In this document: one piece after another, positions 30,803 to 40,041 of the stretch | Numbering within the stretch: the first letter of the stretch is position 1 | Layout: every line of letters starts with the position of its first letter | Assembly (NCBI GenBank): GCA_031274955.1 | Contig: JAISPQ010000201.1 | Span: 1 to 40,778 of the forward strand | Length of the DNA stretch: 40,778 bases | Origin: Rhodanobacter sp. | GTDB lineage: Bacteria > Pseudomonadota > Gammaproteobacteria > Xanthomonadales > Rhodanobacteraceae | Direction: 5' to 3' | The notes under the pieces: model-generated | Told to the model about the DNA's origin: nothing | What the model saw: the letters and a program-made list of their open reading frames with translations, nothing else | Database searches by the model: none | Translations under genes and position numbers: made by a program

Positions 30803-33800
30803 CTAATGGGATACTCCCCGAGTATCGATGGCCCCATGGGAGGATGGCGCGGCGCCGGCTTGCCCAGACCGGTTCGTCTTCGGCTTCTCGCGCGTTACCG
30901 GGGTGATCTTCGGCTTGTCCCAACTGCCGGTGACGGCGTAGCGCCGCGCAATCGCTTTGCCGAGCGGCTTGTTCAAAATACCCTGCATGACCAGACCCAC
31001 GCCGGCGCCGACCGGGCCGCCTGCGATCGCGCCGACGACGGGCAAGGTCGTGCCCGCGCGCGGATTCACATCCATGCGTTGGTCGTAATCGCGGGTGCGA
31101 AATCCCGTGCGCCCGCTGATCGCAATGTCCGCGGCCGGTCCTTTGATCGTCAGATCGTCGGTGTACGCGTTGCCGTCGCTGAAGTGGAACTTGCCGTTGA
31201 TCGAGTTGAAGGTGAAGCCGGATTTGAAGAAGTCGCTGAAGTCCAGGGTCAGACGGCGCGGAATCTCGGTCAGCGAGAACAGGCCGAAAATGCGTCCTGC
31301 ACCGGGCTCCACATCGAGGATGCGTCCTTCGTCGACCTTGATGGCCAGATCGCCGTCGAGTTTCGCCAGCGCGAACGCGGAGGGCGGGCCCGGCCAACTC
31401 GCGTCGATCATCGCCGTGGTGGCGCCGCCGTCGATGAGCCCGGGAAAACCAAGCGCATCCATCATGTGCCCGAGGTTCTGCGCGGACATCTGGATGCCGA
31501 ATCGGGAGCGGTTGTTCTTCGCGCTGCCGGTCCAGTCGCCGCTTGCCTGCATGACGACGTTCGGCGATTGCGATTCGAGCTTGTCCACATGCATGCCGCC
31601 GGCAATGGGATGGCTTACGAATTCGGCCGAGCCGAAATTGGCTTTGCCGAGTTGGAAATCCCGCACCGACAGATGTAGCGGCGGTAGTGCGGTGGGATCG
31701 AAGTTGGTGAGCGTGTCGGCTTGCGTTGCGTCGGCCGGCGCATCCGGCCAATGGATACGATCCAGCGTCGCGGTAATACCCTGGGCGGCGAGCGCCGCTT
31801 TGGGGATGCGCAATGCACCGGCGAGCGCCGAGCTATCGAGGGTGAAGGTGGTCGCGGCGGCGTTGTTGTCTATCACCAGGTGCATGTCGGTAAAGTGGCG
31901 ATAGGCGAGGGTGAAATCGTCGATGCGCATATCCACGCGCTGTATCGGTGCGCTGCCGGCGCCGCCGCTGTCCTGGCCGATGAGGTCGAACCAACCGCCG
32001 GCATCCAGGAGCGGTGCGTGGCCGCCGATCGTCACGCCGGAGGCGGGCGGTTCGCCGGGTTTGTTCGTGCCCAGATCGATGCGCGCACCGAACGCGCGGC
32101 TCGCACTGGGGACGACGCCTTTCAGACTGGCCACATCGCCGAGCCGTGCCACGAAGGTTTGTCCCGCCGCGGGAAGGTCCAGATCGAGATGGAACGGCAG
32201 CATGCTGTCGGCGCGTTTGTCGAGCGGCGCCGGTAAATCGATTGCGATGCCGCGCAGGTCGCTGTCCAGCGCAAGATGGCCGCGCGCCGTGCCGTTGACG
32301 GGCTGATCCACGTTCACGCCGGCCGTCCATGGCGCAACACCGGGAAACTTGGTCAGCATCGGCAGCAGGACCGGCACATCGGCAAACACCGTGGCAGCCG
32401 GATAGCGGCCGCCGAGCGTGGCTTCCAGAATATGCCGCGCATCGGTGACATAACCGCCGATCGCGATCGACAGTTTGGCGCCGCCATTGCGGAATTTCAC
32501 GTCCAGCGCATCGGCGGCGAAGCCTTGTTGGTTGAAGCGCAGTTTGCCGGTGGCATCGGTGAAATGCAGATCATAGGCGCTGTGATCGAGTTTGGCGTCG
32601 GCAAGATCGACGGAGCCGTTCAGTTGCAGGGTTTCGATGTGCTTGATCGGCAGGTTCAGGGTAAAACCAAGCGTACCTTTGCCGGTCACCGCGAGCGGTT
32701 TGAGCGGTTCTTCGTAGTGTTTGCCGATCGGGGTTGCACGTAAAAAGTCCAGCAGGGTGGCGCCATTGCCTTCGCCCTTCACGGCCAGGTCGAGGATCAA
32801 CGAACCGAAATCGGCAATCGATGCGCTGGCTTGCGTGACGTTGTTGTCCATCGATTCGGCCGCGTCGGCCTGGACCTGCATGCCGTCGTTGATGAAGGCC
32901 GCGAAGGCGTGCAGTTTCTCGGCACGCGGCCACTGCGGATGGTAGTCGAGCGTTGCATCGGCGACTTCGCCGCGCGCGACGAAATAGCCGGCATGGTTGT
33001 GGAACGGCCAATCGGTGAGGTCGCCGCGAAATGCGGCGCGCCCGCCGACGAGCCGTCCGTCGACGAGCGCGCGATCCAGCCACGCCATCGCCGGCGGCGG
33101 CATCACATGGAACGGCCAGAACAGTTTGGCGGCGGTGACTTCGCCATGCGTGGCCAGTGCGTAGAGGTCAACGAATGGACGCCGGTCGGGGACGATGTCC
33201 ACACGGCCGCACACTTCGCCGCCGAAGCCTTCGCCCTCGAAGCCGATGCGGTCAGTTTCCAGGCTCCATGCATCGTCGACCCGGCGCGCAACGATATCGC
33301 CGTCGAACTGCGAAAACACGAACGGTTTGCGGAATACGCGCGGCAGGTCCACGGTCACCGCCTGCTGCGGCAGTTGCAACAACAAGGCTTGCGCATCGCC
33401 AAGCAGATCCAGATCGAGCCGCGCGATGCGGGGCGCAAAGCCGGCAGGGGCGAGTTCGATGCCGCGCAGCGCGGCACTCACGTCGAAATCCTCGCCGCTG
33501 CTCCAGCGCAGATCGCCGCGTGCGAGGGTGCCGTGCGGGTGCGCCAGATAAAGCCAGCGCCGCGCGCCATCGGGTAGTTTGTGCGACAGCATCGCCAGGC
33601 TCCCCCAAGGTTCCAGCGCAAGATCGGTTGCGGCCGCGCGATAGACGGGGGCGTCTTCTTCGCCGCGCCGTTCGATGCTGATCCGTGCGGCGTGCGCGGC
33701 GGCAACGCCTGCCGGGGGCTCCGCACCCGCGACGACATCGGCCAGATCCAAGGTCCAGCCGTCCGCTTCGCGTAACCAGCGCGCGACGAACGCGAGCCGA

Positions 33801-34696
33801 TCAAAGCCGACGCGCGGGACGACGCTGGTCGCCGCGTCGACCGCAACGGGTTGCGCGGAAGTCAGGCGCACTTCTTGCGCGTCCACGCGCACGCGCACAT
33901 CGTCGGCGCGTGCCGCGTTCACGCGCGCCCAAAACTGCACGGTGCCGTGTCCCGCAACGAACTGGATGCCGCCGAACATCCACTGCTGTGTCATCTGCGC
34001 CAGGTCGATGTCGCGCGCGCCCAGGTAAAGCTCGCCCGAGCGCGTGTCGGGATTCAGATCGGCGATGAGTTCCAGCGGTTCGGATGGGGCATCGGCGATG
34101 CGCACGCGACCCAGTACGCGCGTGATCTCACCATAGTTGAGTACGCGCACGACCGGAGCGGTCAGCGTCATGTCGAGTCCGCGCTGCGGGTCTTGGATGG
34201 TCAGGTGCAGGCGGTCGATTTCCAGCGCGCCCAGCGCGCCCATCGAGAAGGATGATTCGCTTTGCGCCGGTGCGCCCAAGTCCAGCCCGAGCAGCCGCCA
34301 GCCGTTGGCGGCATCGTTGACGAGTTTGAGATTCATGTCCGACAGACGGAACTCGCTGAGTGCGCCATCGCGCCGGAACAGTGCATAGAGATCGAACACG
34401 AGTTCCACGTGCGGGATCGCAAGCGCGGGTTCTTCGGGTGCGCGGCCAGCGATATGTACGTCGTCCAGCGTCAACAGCGGACCGCCGTTGACCCACGCGC
34501 CGCTCAGATGCCCGATCGTCACGGGCCGCTGCAAACGCGTGGACAGCCAGTGCTCGACATGTTGCGGGTGACTCGCCAGCCACGGCATCACCAATTGTGT
34601 GAGGCCGGCCAGTACGCCGAGCAGGATCACACACGTGGATACCACGGCCAATAGCGCAAAGCGCAGCCGACGCAGGAGTACGCGCCAGCGTGGCAT
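30803..34696 (-). CDS. yhdP: AsmA-like envelope protein YhdP
   Basis: 1297 aa, in the usual size range. One N-terminal membrane anchor (RLRFALLAVVSTCVILLGVLAGL) is followed by a very long, beta-rich periplasmic region. The C-terminal TLDFSDFFKSGFTFNSINGKFHFSDGNAYTDDLTIKGPAADIAISGRTGFRTRDYDQ is the conserved end of the DUF3971/YhdP group. YhdP, TamB and YdbH are thought to be bridge-like proteins moving phospholipids to the outer membrane. ATG 34696 is used; a GTG directly before it shares the GAGGTG ribosome site. It follows rng on the same strand after about 125 bp with a small repeat. Confidence 0.92.
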   Translation of the reverse strand: MPRWRVLLRRLRFALLAVVSTCVILLGVLAGLTQLVMPWLASHPQHVEHWLSTRLQRPVTIGHLSGAWVNGGPLLTLDDVHIAGRAPEEPALAIPHVELVFDLYALFRRDGALSEFRLSDMNLKLVNDAANGWRLLGLDLGAPAQSESSFSMGALGALEIDRLHLTIQDPQRGLDMTLTAPVVRVLNYGEITRVLGRVRIADAPSEPLELIADLNPDTRSGELYLGARDIDLAQMTQQWMFGGIQFVAGHGTVQFWARVNAARADDVRVRVDAQEVRLTSAQPVAVDAATSVVPRVGFDRLAFVARWLREADGWTLDLADVVAGAEPPAGVAAAHAARISIERRGEEDAPVYRAAATDLALEPWGSLAMLSHKLPDGARRWLYLAHPHGTLARGDLRWSSGEDFDVSAALRGIELAPAGFAPRIARLDLDLLGDAQALLLQLPQQAVTVDLPRVFRKPFVFSQFDGDIVARRVDDAWSLETDRIGFEGEGFGGEVCGRVDIVPDRRPFVDLYALATHGEVTAAKLFWPFHVMPPPAMAWLDRALVDGRLVGGRAAFRGDLTDWPFHNHAGYFVARGEVADATLDYHPQWPRAEKLHAFAAFINDGMQVQADAAESMDNNVTQASASIADFGSLILDLAVKGEGNGATLLDFLRATPIGKHYEEPLKPLAVTGKGTLGFTLNLPIKHIETLQLNGSVDLADAKLDHSAYDLHFTDATGKLRFNQQGFAADALDVKFRNGGAKLSIAIGGYVTDARHILEATLGGRYPAATVFADVPVLLPMLTKFPGVAPWTAGVNVDQPVNGTARGHLALDSDLRGIAIDLPAPLDKRADSMLPFHLDLDLPAAGQTFVARLGDVASLKGVVPSASRAFGARIDLGTNKPGEPPASGVTIGGHAPLLDAGGWFDLIGQDSGGAGSAPIQRVDMRIDDFTLAYRHFTDMHLVIDNNAAATTFTLDSSALAGALRIPKAALAAQGITATLDRIHWPDAPADATQADTLTNFDPTALPPLHLSVRDFQLGKANFGSAEFVSHPIAGGMHVDKLESQSPNVVMQASGDWTGSAKNNRSRFGIQMSAQNLGHMMDALGFPGLIDGGATTAMIDASWPGPPSAFALAKLDGDLAIKVDEGRILDVEPGAGRIFGLFSLTEIPRRLTLDFSDFFKSGFTFNSINGKFHFSDGNAYTDDLTIKGPAADIAISGRTGFRTRDYDQRMDVNPRAGTTLPVVGAIAGGPVGAGVGLVMQGILNKPLGKAIARRYAVTGSWDKPKITPVTREKPKTNRSGQAGAAPSSHGAIDTRGVSH

Positions 34697-34713
34697 CACG
34701 CGGGCACCTCAAT

Positions 34714-34753
34714 GAGCATGCGGGAACGACGAAGCAGGAGGCGCTTTTGCGCG
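34714..34753. repeat. Fragment of the composite intergenic repeat
   Basis: GCATGCGGGAACGACGAAGC followed by AGGAGGCGCTTTTGCGCG repeats a module also seen at 20647-20689. It lies in the gap between rng and yhdP. Confidence 0.65.
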
Positions 34754-34822
34754 GGTGGAATGCGCGCGTCCCTCCACTGCCTGCTCCGTGCTCCGTGCTC
34801 CCTTGTACGGTCTAAAAGACGC

Positions 34823-36301
34823 TCACAGCACGACGACATCGTATTGTTCCTGCGAGTAGTGCTCTTCGGGCTGGAAGCGGATCGTCTTGCCGAGAAATTC
34901 CTCAAGTTCCGCTACGGCAGCCGATTCTTCCTCGAGGATGCGATTGACCACCTTGGGCGCCGCCAGCACGAGCAGTTGCTGTGCTTCGAATTGGCGCACC
35001 GCGCGCGTGATGTCGCGGAAGATTTCGTAGGTGACGGTTTCGGCGGTCTTCACACTGCCGCGGCCGCCGCAGGTGGAGCACGCCTCGCACAACTGGCGTT
35101 CCAGACTCTCCGTGGTGCGCTTGCGCGTCATCTCCACCAGGCCCAGCGGCGACATGTCGCAGACCGTGGTCTTGACGTGATCGCTCGCCATCGATTTCTG
35201 CAACTGGCGCAATACCTGGCGCCGATGTTCTTCATCGATCATGTCGATGAAGTCGATGATGATGATGCCGCCAAGGTTGCGCAGCCGTAGCTGCCGCGCC
35301 GCCGCCTGCGCCGCTTCCAGATTGGTGCGAAATACGGTTTCCTCCAGATTGCGCGTGCCGAGGAAGCCGCCGGTGTTGACATCGATCGTGGTCATCGCTT
35401 CGGTCTGGTCGACGATCAGATAGCCGCCGGATTTCAACGGCACGTTCTTCCTGAGCGCTTTTTGGATCTCGTCGTCCACGCTGTAGAGATCGAAAATCGG
35501 CCGCTCGCCCGTGTAATGTTCCACCCGTTCGGCCAACTCGGGCGTGAACTGGCGGACGAAATGTTGCGCGCGCTCGAAGGTTTCGCGCGAATCGATGTGC
35601 ACTTTCTCGATCGATAGCTTCACCATGTCGCGCAGTACGCGCAAGGTCAGGCCCATGTCCTCGTACACGCGCTCGCCGACGCGCCCGCGCTCAATACTCT
35701 GGCGTATCGCGTTCCACGATTTGCCCAGATAATCGATGTCCTCGGCCAGCGCCTCCCACGGTTCGCCTTCGGCATTGGTGCGCACGATATAGCCGGCGCG
35801 CGGTTCGACCAGATGTGCGGTAAGCAGATCCTTGAGCCGCGTGCGCTCGGCTTCGTCCTCGATGCGCGCCGACACGCCCAGCACCTTGCTGTACGGCAGC
35901 AACACCAGATACCGCGAAGGAATGGACAAGTGCGTCGTAAGCCGCGCGCCCTTGGTGCCGATCGGATCCTTCACGACCTGCACGATGATCTCCTGCCCAT
36001 CGCGTACCAGTTCGCTGATCGGCGGCACGGGTGCGGGCACACCATCGCCATTGTCGTTGATCATCGCGACCGCCGGCCGCACGATGTCCGATGCATGCAG
36101 AAAGGCGGCGCGTTCAAGGCCAATCTCGACGAACGCAGCCTGCATGCCCGGCATGACCCGGCCAACCTTGCCTTTGTAGATGTTGCCGACATATCCGCGC
36201 CGGCTTGCGCGTTCGACATGCACCTCCTGGAGCATGCCGTTTTCGATCAGCGCCACGCGCGTTTCGCGCGGTGTCACATTGATCAGGATTTCTTCGGACA
36301 T
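34823..36301 (-). CDS. rng: Ribonuclease G
   Basis: 492 aa from ATG 36301, as MSEEILINVTPRETRVALIENG is the canonical start. An S1 domain is inserted at about 40-125 (RRGYVGNIYKGKVGRVMPGMQAAFVEIG). The two catalytic, Mg-binding Asp motifs are TTIDVNTGGF and IIIIDFIDM. The zinc-link region reads CEACSTCGGRGS. RNase G is an endonuclease for 5' monophosphorylated RNA, maturing the 16S rRNA 5' end. It sits in the conserved maf-rng-yhdP order. Confidence 0.95.
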   Translation of the reverse strand: MSEEILINVTPRETRVALIENGMLQEVHVERASRRGYVGNIYKGKVGRVMPGMQAAFVEIGLERAAFLHASDIVRPAVAMINDNGDGVPAPVPPISELVRDGQEIIVQVVKDPIGTKGARLTTHLSIPSRYLVLLPYSKVLGVSARIEDEAERTRLKDLLTAHLVEPRAGYIVRTNAEGEPWEALAEDIDYLGKSWNAIRQSIERGRVGERVYEDMGLTLRVLRDMVKLSIEKVHIDSRETFERAQHFVRQFTPELAERVEHYTGERPIFDLYSVDDEIQKALRKNVPLKSGGYLIVDQTEAMTTIDVNTGGFLGTRNLEETVFRTNLEAAQAAARQLRLRNLGGIIIIDFIDMIDEEHRRQVLRQLQKSMASDHVKTTVCDMSPLGLVEMTRKRTTESLERQLCEACSTCGGRGSVKTAETVTYEIFRDITRAVRQFEAQQLLVLAAPKVVNRILEEESAAVAELEEFLGKTIRFQPEEHYSQEQYDVVVL

Positions 36302-36386
36302 GGGAGATGACCGATCTATGAGAAGTTTGGAATCCCTTATAGCCGTGTTGGAGCGGGGTTGTCGAATCCCCCTCCTGAACAGGCGA

Positions 36387-36986
36387 TCAAAGCACTGCAA
36401 AGCGGTGCAGAAGAACCGCTGTTTCATGCAAAGGCAAGCCCATCACACCGGAATAGCTGCCCTGCAGACACCGGATGAACGCCGCCGCGCGGCCCTGGAT
36501 GGCATAGGCGCCGGCACGCCCGAACGGTTCGCCGGTACCGACATAGGCGGCGATCTGCGCATCGGACAGCGCGGCAAACTCGACGTTCGACTGGCTGATC
36601 GCGTGCTCCTGGCGGCCGCCACCGAGCACCCATACCGCAGAGATAGCACGGTGCGCGCGACCGGACAGACGTCGCAGCATGCGCGCGGCATCCGCGGCGT
36701 CGGCCGGTTTGCCGAATACCTCGTCGTCGAGCACCACTTCGGTATCGGCGCCGATCACGATCGCGTCCGCAACCGCCGCCACCTGCAACCAGCCGGCGCC
36801 GGCCTTCTCGCGTGCGACACGGCTCACATAGTCCACGGCAGATTCCCCGTGCTGACGTTGCTCCGGGATATCGATGTCGAGCACCGCGAATGTCAGGCCC
36901 AACTGGTGCAGAAGCTCGCGCCGGCGCGGAGACTGTGAGGCGAGATAGAGCATGCGCGCATCATACGTCAACGCGTTTGTCGTCAT
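36387..36986 (-). CDS. maf: Maf-family nucleotide pyrophosphatase
   Basis: 199 aa. ATG 36986 overlaps the stop of the upstream membrane-protein gene (ATGA). A later ATG at 36953 gives the usual MLYLASQSPRRRELL start, so either is possible. The motifs SQSPRRRELL, VIGADTEVVLDDEVFGKP and PFGRAGAYAIQGRAAAFI are those of Maf/YhdE house-cleaning enzymes that hydrolyse dTTP, UTP or modified nucleotides. Only 85 bp separate it from rng. Confidence 0.92.
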   Translation of the reverse strand: MTTNALTYDARMLYLASQSPRRRELLHQLGLTFAVLDIDIPEQRQHGESAVDYVSRVAREKAGAGWLQVAAVADAIVIGADTEVVLDDEVFGKPADAADAARMLRRLSGRAHRAISAVWVLGGGRQEHAISQSNVEFAALSDAQIAAYVGTGEPFGRAGAYAIQGRAAAFIRCLQGSYSGVMGLPLHETAVLLHRFAVL

Positions 36987-38710
36987 GGATCGATGCGCTG
37001 AGGAGAGCGATTCCTGAACCAGACGCCAGCCAGTATGAAAATAGCCATGATGGATAGCGTATTACCAATTTTTCCGATCAGTGTATTTCTGTAGCGCACT
37101 TTGTAGATGCCTGATTTGTCTATATCCACACATAACAATCCGCTTTTACATTCGTATCGTTTCAATACAGCACCGGAGGTGTCGGTAATGCGATAACCAA
37201 GATAATAAATCAATGGAATTTGTAGTGTGATAAACTCTTGTTCTTTTGTTTCGAGCATCACGTCCAAGGTGAGATTGACCCCATTTCTATGTGTAACCGT
37301 TGCATGCCCTGTACCATTGAGCAAGGCTGGATCCTGTATCGGTATCTGTACGCTCGGCATGATAAGTGTATTCAGATAGTTGACGGGAAAGTATTCTCCA
37401 TCAGAAGTGCCGTGTTCGGAAATGGGCTCATGTAGTATGGATTTTACTATTATATTTTCTGTCGTCACCATGCGTACGGAATGGAATAACAACACTGCCA
37501 TGGTCAGAGTAATCATATAAGCGGCGGTCTTGATGAATTTATTTATACTTTCATCAAAGGCATGGATCGATAAAAAGCATAGGAAAAATGTTGCAAACAG
37601 CAACAGCCGCCATGGGAATTGCAGCAGTGAAAAAATTTCCGGTAGTAGCGTCCATGGCATGAGCCATAACGTCATGAACAGGCTGAGAATCGCCAGCACC
37701 ATGAAAACGGTCTGCAAGCGGCTGGGGTGCTTTCGCAGCAGACCGATAAGCGCCAGCAATGCGAGTAATGGTCCCACCGTCAGCGGCATCTGCGGCCCCT
37801 GATAGTGATATCCACGGCTGCCAAAGAGGTCCTGAGAAAGCGGCAAATGCCAGTCGAACATCTGCGGCAAGGTGATGGCAAATGCCTGCACTTGTGCAGG
37901 CAGTGCCCAGAAATAAACTTTGTGTTCTCTTGAAAAGGCAGCGTAGTCGCCCATTTCCATATGTTCAAACATCGGCATGAAGAAAAAGGCTGTCAATACG
38001 AGAGTAAGTGCCGCTGCCTTGATGAATACCATGGCGCATGCCTTATATTCGACAGGCTGTTCTTTTAGTTTGAAAGTGATCTGGATAATGACAAATAGCG
38101 TGAGAAAAAATAGAGAATAGAACGCGCTGATGATATGAGTCAATAACATGCCACTCATACCTATTGTGAGAATCCACCACTTTTTCCGATCGCCTTGGAG
38201 AATCTCATAAGCACCCAGAAAAATCACTGGTATCCAGATAAATGCAAATGTTTCTGCATAGGCATTCCTCACATAAAAATCGATCATATGATAGGGGGCG
38301 CTTAAATAAAGCAGTCCGGCAATGCCGGCCAGTCGTTCATTTGAAGTTACTCGGCGTACAAACAAAAACATCGTTACGCCGGAAAGAAATAATGAAAATA
38401 CATGAGCTGATTTTATAGCCGCAAGCAGTGACAGCCCGGCGCCATAAAAAACATATGCAAACCAATAGGCCAATGGTGGGTAGAAAATATGCCATCCATA
38501 TCCCAGTTCGCCCGCCAGATTGGGTAACACCTGCGGTGGCCATTGCCCACTTTTCAGGGCCTCACCTATTCCCCAAATTCGCATTGGCCCCCACATCTGT
38601 TCATGACTTGGGAAATAAATATTATTTTTCATCAGGGGCAGGCAGATCAGCAGGGATAGTAAAAGCATCCCTCCTAACCAGAACCATTTTTTTGATAGTC
38701 GCATTTCCAT
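36983..38710 (-). CDS. Multi-pass membrane protein (PTPS-related / YfhO-like)
   Basis: About 575 aa with roughly a dozen hydrophobic helices, beginning KKWFWLGGMLLLSLLICLPLM and ending in a helix plus RNRSPQRIDP. WHIFYPPLAYWFAYVF, YLSAPYHMIDFYVRNAYAETFAFIW and LLQFPWRLLLFA fit the 6-pyruvoyl-tetrahydropterin-synthase-related/YfhO group of glycosyltransferase-like membrane proteins. A soluble C-terminal part lies outside the helices. The gene is clearly more AT-rich than rlmH and maf, between which it sits, so it looks acquired. The start is uncertain: ATG 38710, ATG 38704, or GTG 38728 overlapping the rlmH end. Confidence 0.75.
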   Translation of the reverse strand: MEMRLSKKWFWLGGMLLLSLLICLPLMKNNIYFPSHEQMWGPMRIWGIGEALKSGQWPPQVLPNLAGELGYGWHIFYPPLAYWFAYVFYGAGLSLLAAIKSAHVFSLFLSGVTMFLFVRRVTSNERLAGIAGLLYLSAPYHMIDFYVRNAYAETFAFIWIPVIFLGAYEILQGDRKKWWILTIGMSGMLLTHIISAFYSLFFLTLFVIIQITFKLKEQPVEYKACAMVFIKAAALTLVLTAFFFMPMFEHMEMGDYAAFSREHKVYFWALPAQVQAFAITLPQMFDWHLPLSQDLFGSRGYHYQGPQMPLTVGPLLALLALIGLLRKHPSRLQTVFMVLAILSLFMTLWLMPWTLLPEIFSLLQFPWRLLLFATFFLCFLSIHAFDESINKFIKTAAYMITLTMAVLLFHSVRMVTTENIIVKSILHEPISEHGTSDGEYFPVNYLNTLIMPSVQIPIQDPALLNGTGHATVTHRNGVNLTLDVMLETKEQEFITLQIPLIYYLGYRITDTSGAVLKRYECKSGLLCVDIDKSGIYKVRYRNTLIGKIGNTLSIMAIFILAGVWFRNRSPQRIDP

Positions 38711-38720
38711 AATACCGCTG

Positions 38721-39191
38721 TCATCCACGATGGTAGGGGTGATTGCCGAGCAGACTCACCGCGCGGTAAAGCTGCTCGGCAACGACGAGGCGGACCAGCA
38801 TGTGCGGCAGCGTCAGCGGGCCGAGCGACCAGCATTGGTGCGCGCGCGCCAATACGTTGCGGGCATGACCATCGGGGCCGCCGATGAGGATCGCCAGATC
38901 GCGGCCGGACATGCGCCACGCGGCCAATTGCTCGGCCAGTTGTTCACTCGACCACGGTTTGCCGCGGTTATCGAGCGCGACGATATGGCTGTCGCGCGGC
39001 AGCACAGCGAGCATCGCATTGCCTTCGTCGGCGATCGCGCGGGCGGAATCGCCGCTCTTGCCACGCGTGCGCAGCGGAATTTCGATGAGGTCCAGCGGAC
39101 ATTCGCGCGACAGCCGCTTGCGGTATTCGGCGAATCCTTCGGCCACCCAGCCCGGCATGCGCTCGCCAACGGAAATCAGGCGGGCTTTCAT
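38721..39191 (-). CDS. rlmH: 23S rRNA pseudouridine-1915 N3-methyltransferase
   Basis: 156 aa, exact family length. It starts MKARLISVGERMPGWVAEGF. The SPOUT knot appears as LAILIGGPDGHARNVLARA and LTLPHMLVRLVVAEQLYRA, ending NHPYHRG with the conserved terminal Tyr-His. It methylates pseudouridine 1915 in helix 69 of 23S rRNA on the 70S ribosome. It follows rsfS by 36 bp on the same strand, the standard pairing. Confidence 0.95.
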   Translation of the reverse strand: MKARLISVGERMPGWVAEGFAEYRKRLSRECPLDLIEIPLRTRGKSGDSARAIADEGNAMLAVLPRDSHIVALDNRGKPWSSEQLAEQLAAWRMSGRDLAILIGGPDGHARNVLARAHQCWSLGPLTLPHMLVRLVVAEQLYRAVSLLGNHPYHRG

Positions 39192-39227
39192 GCGCGTATC
39201 CGTGACCGAAAACTCAAAGGATAAGTT

Positions 39228-39863
39228 CTAAGGCTCGGCGTCGCCGACGGTCCATAAGCGCTCCAGACCGTAGAACTCGCGCGTGCGCGGCAGCATTACG
39301 TGGACGATCACATCGCCCAGATCGACCAGTACCCATTCGGCTTCGCGCTGGCCTTCCACGCCGATCGGTGGTGTGCCGGACTGTTTGGCCTTCTTCACCA
39401 CCTCCTCGGCAATCGACTTCACATGCCGCGACGAGGTACCACTGGCGAGAATCAGCAGATCGGTGAATCCGCTCTTGCCACGCACATCGATCTGTTGCAC
39501 GTCTTTGGCTTTCAGGTCGTCCAGCGCGTTCAACACGATCGCGCGCAGGTGTTCCAGTGGATCGACTGTTTTGGACTTTCTGCGCGTGCGCGGCGATCTT
39601 TCTTCCGAATCCCGAATCTCGAATCCCGAATCTCCGCTCTTGGACTTTCCGCGCGTGCGCGGCGGCTTGGGCGCTGGCGATGGCGTGCGCGCAGCCGGCT
39701 TGTGGAGCGCGCTTTTCCGCACGGAGGCTGCGGATTTCTTCACGGCTTTCTTCACGGCCGTGGTTTTTTTTGCGGTAGCCGCCTTCGTGGTTTTGCGAGT
39801 GGCGGGAATGGCTTTCTTGGGAGTAGTACCGGTTTTACGCGGCCGGTCACGCGATTGCGACAT
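39228..39863 (-). CDS. rsfS: Ribosomal silencing factor RsfS with long basic N-terminal extension
   Basis: 211 aa; typical RsfS is about 105-130. Residues from about 100 on (LEHLRAIVLNALDDLKAKDVQQIDVR..TDLLILASGTSSRHVKSIAEEV..GQREAEWVLVDLGDVIVHVMLP) are the complete family domain, which binds ribosomal protein L14 and blocks subunit joining. The first 100 residues are Lys/Ala/Pro-rich, histone-like low complexity, containing two PRTR-KSK units that flank GFEIRDSEE. ATG 39863 is preferred over TTG 39869. No nadD lies upstream, unlike in many gammaproteobacteria. Confidence 0.88.
   Translation of the reverse strand: MSQSRDRPRKTGTTPKKAIPATRKTTKAATAKKTTAVKKAVKKSAASVRKSALHKPAARTPSPAPKPPRTRGKSKSGDSGFEIRDSEERSPRTRRKSKTVDPLEHLRAIVLNALDDLKAKDVQQIDVRGKSGFTDLLILASGTSSRHVKSIAEEVVKKAKQSGTPPIGVEGQREAEWVLVDLGDVIVHVMLPRTREFYGLERLWTVGDAEP
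39571..39664. repeat. Nested repeats inside the rsfS extension
   Basis: A 25-bp direct repeat (TTGGACTTTC-GCGCGTGCG.., at 39571-39595 and 39640-39664, 24 of 25 equal, 69-bp period) brackets a perfect tandem pair of GAATCCCGAATCTC (39607-39620 and 39621-39634). All lengths keep the reading frame. Confidence 0.8.
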
Positions 39864-40041
39864 GGTCAAGAGAAGGCGACCTCACGATGCGGCGCGCCAC
39901 GAGCGGCGCGCGCGGAGTATAGGCCGTTGGCGGCCGTGTTGCTCCGAACGCAGTAGACTACACGACCCGCCATCAACGGCCGCGCATCTTCCAGCGGAAT
40001 CACCGCGACGACGCGAGCCGGCAGCTTCAGTTCACGCCAGC

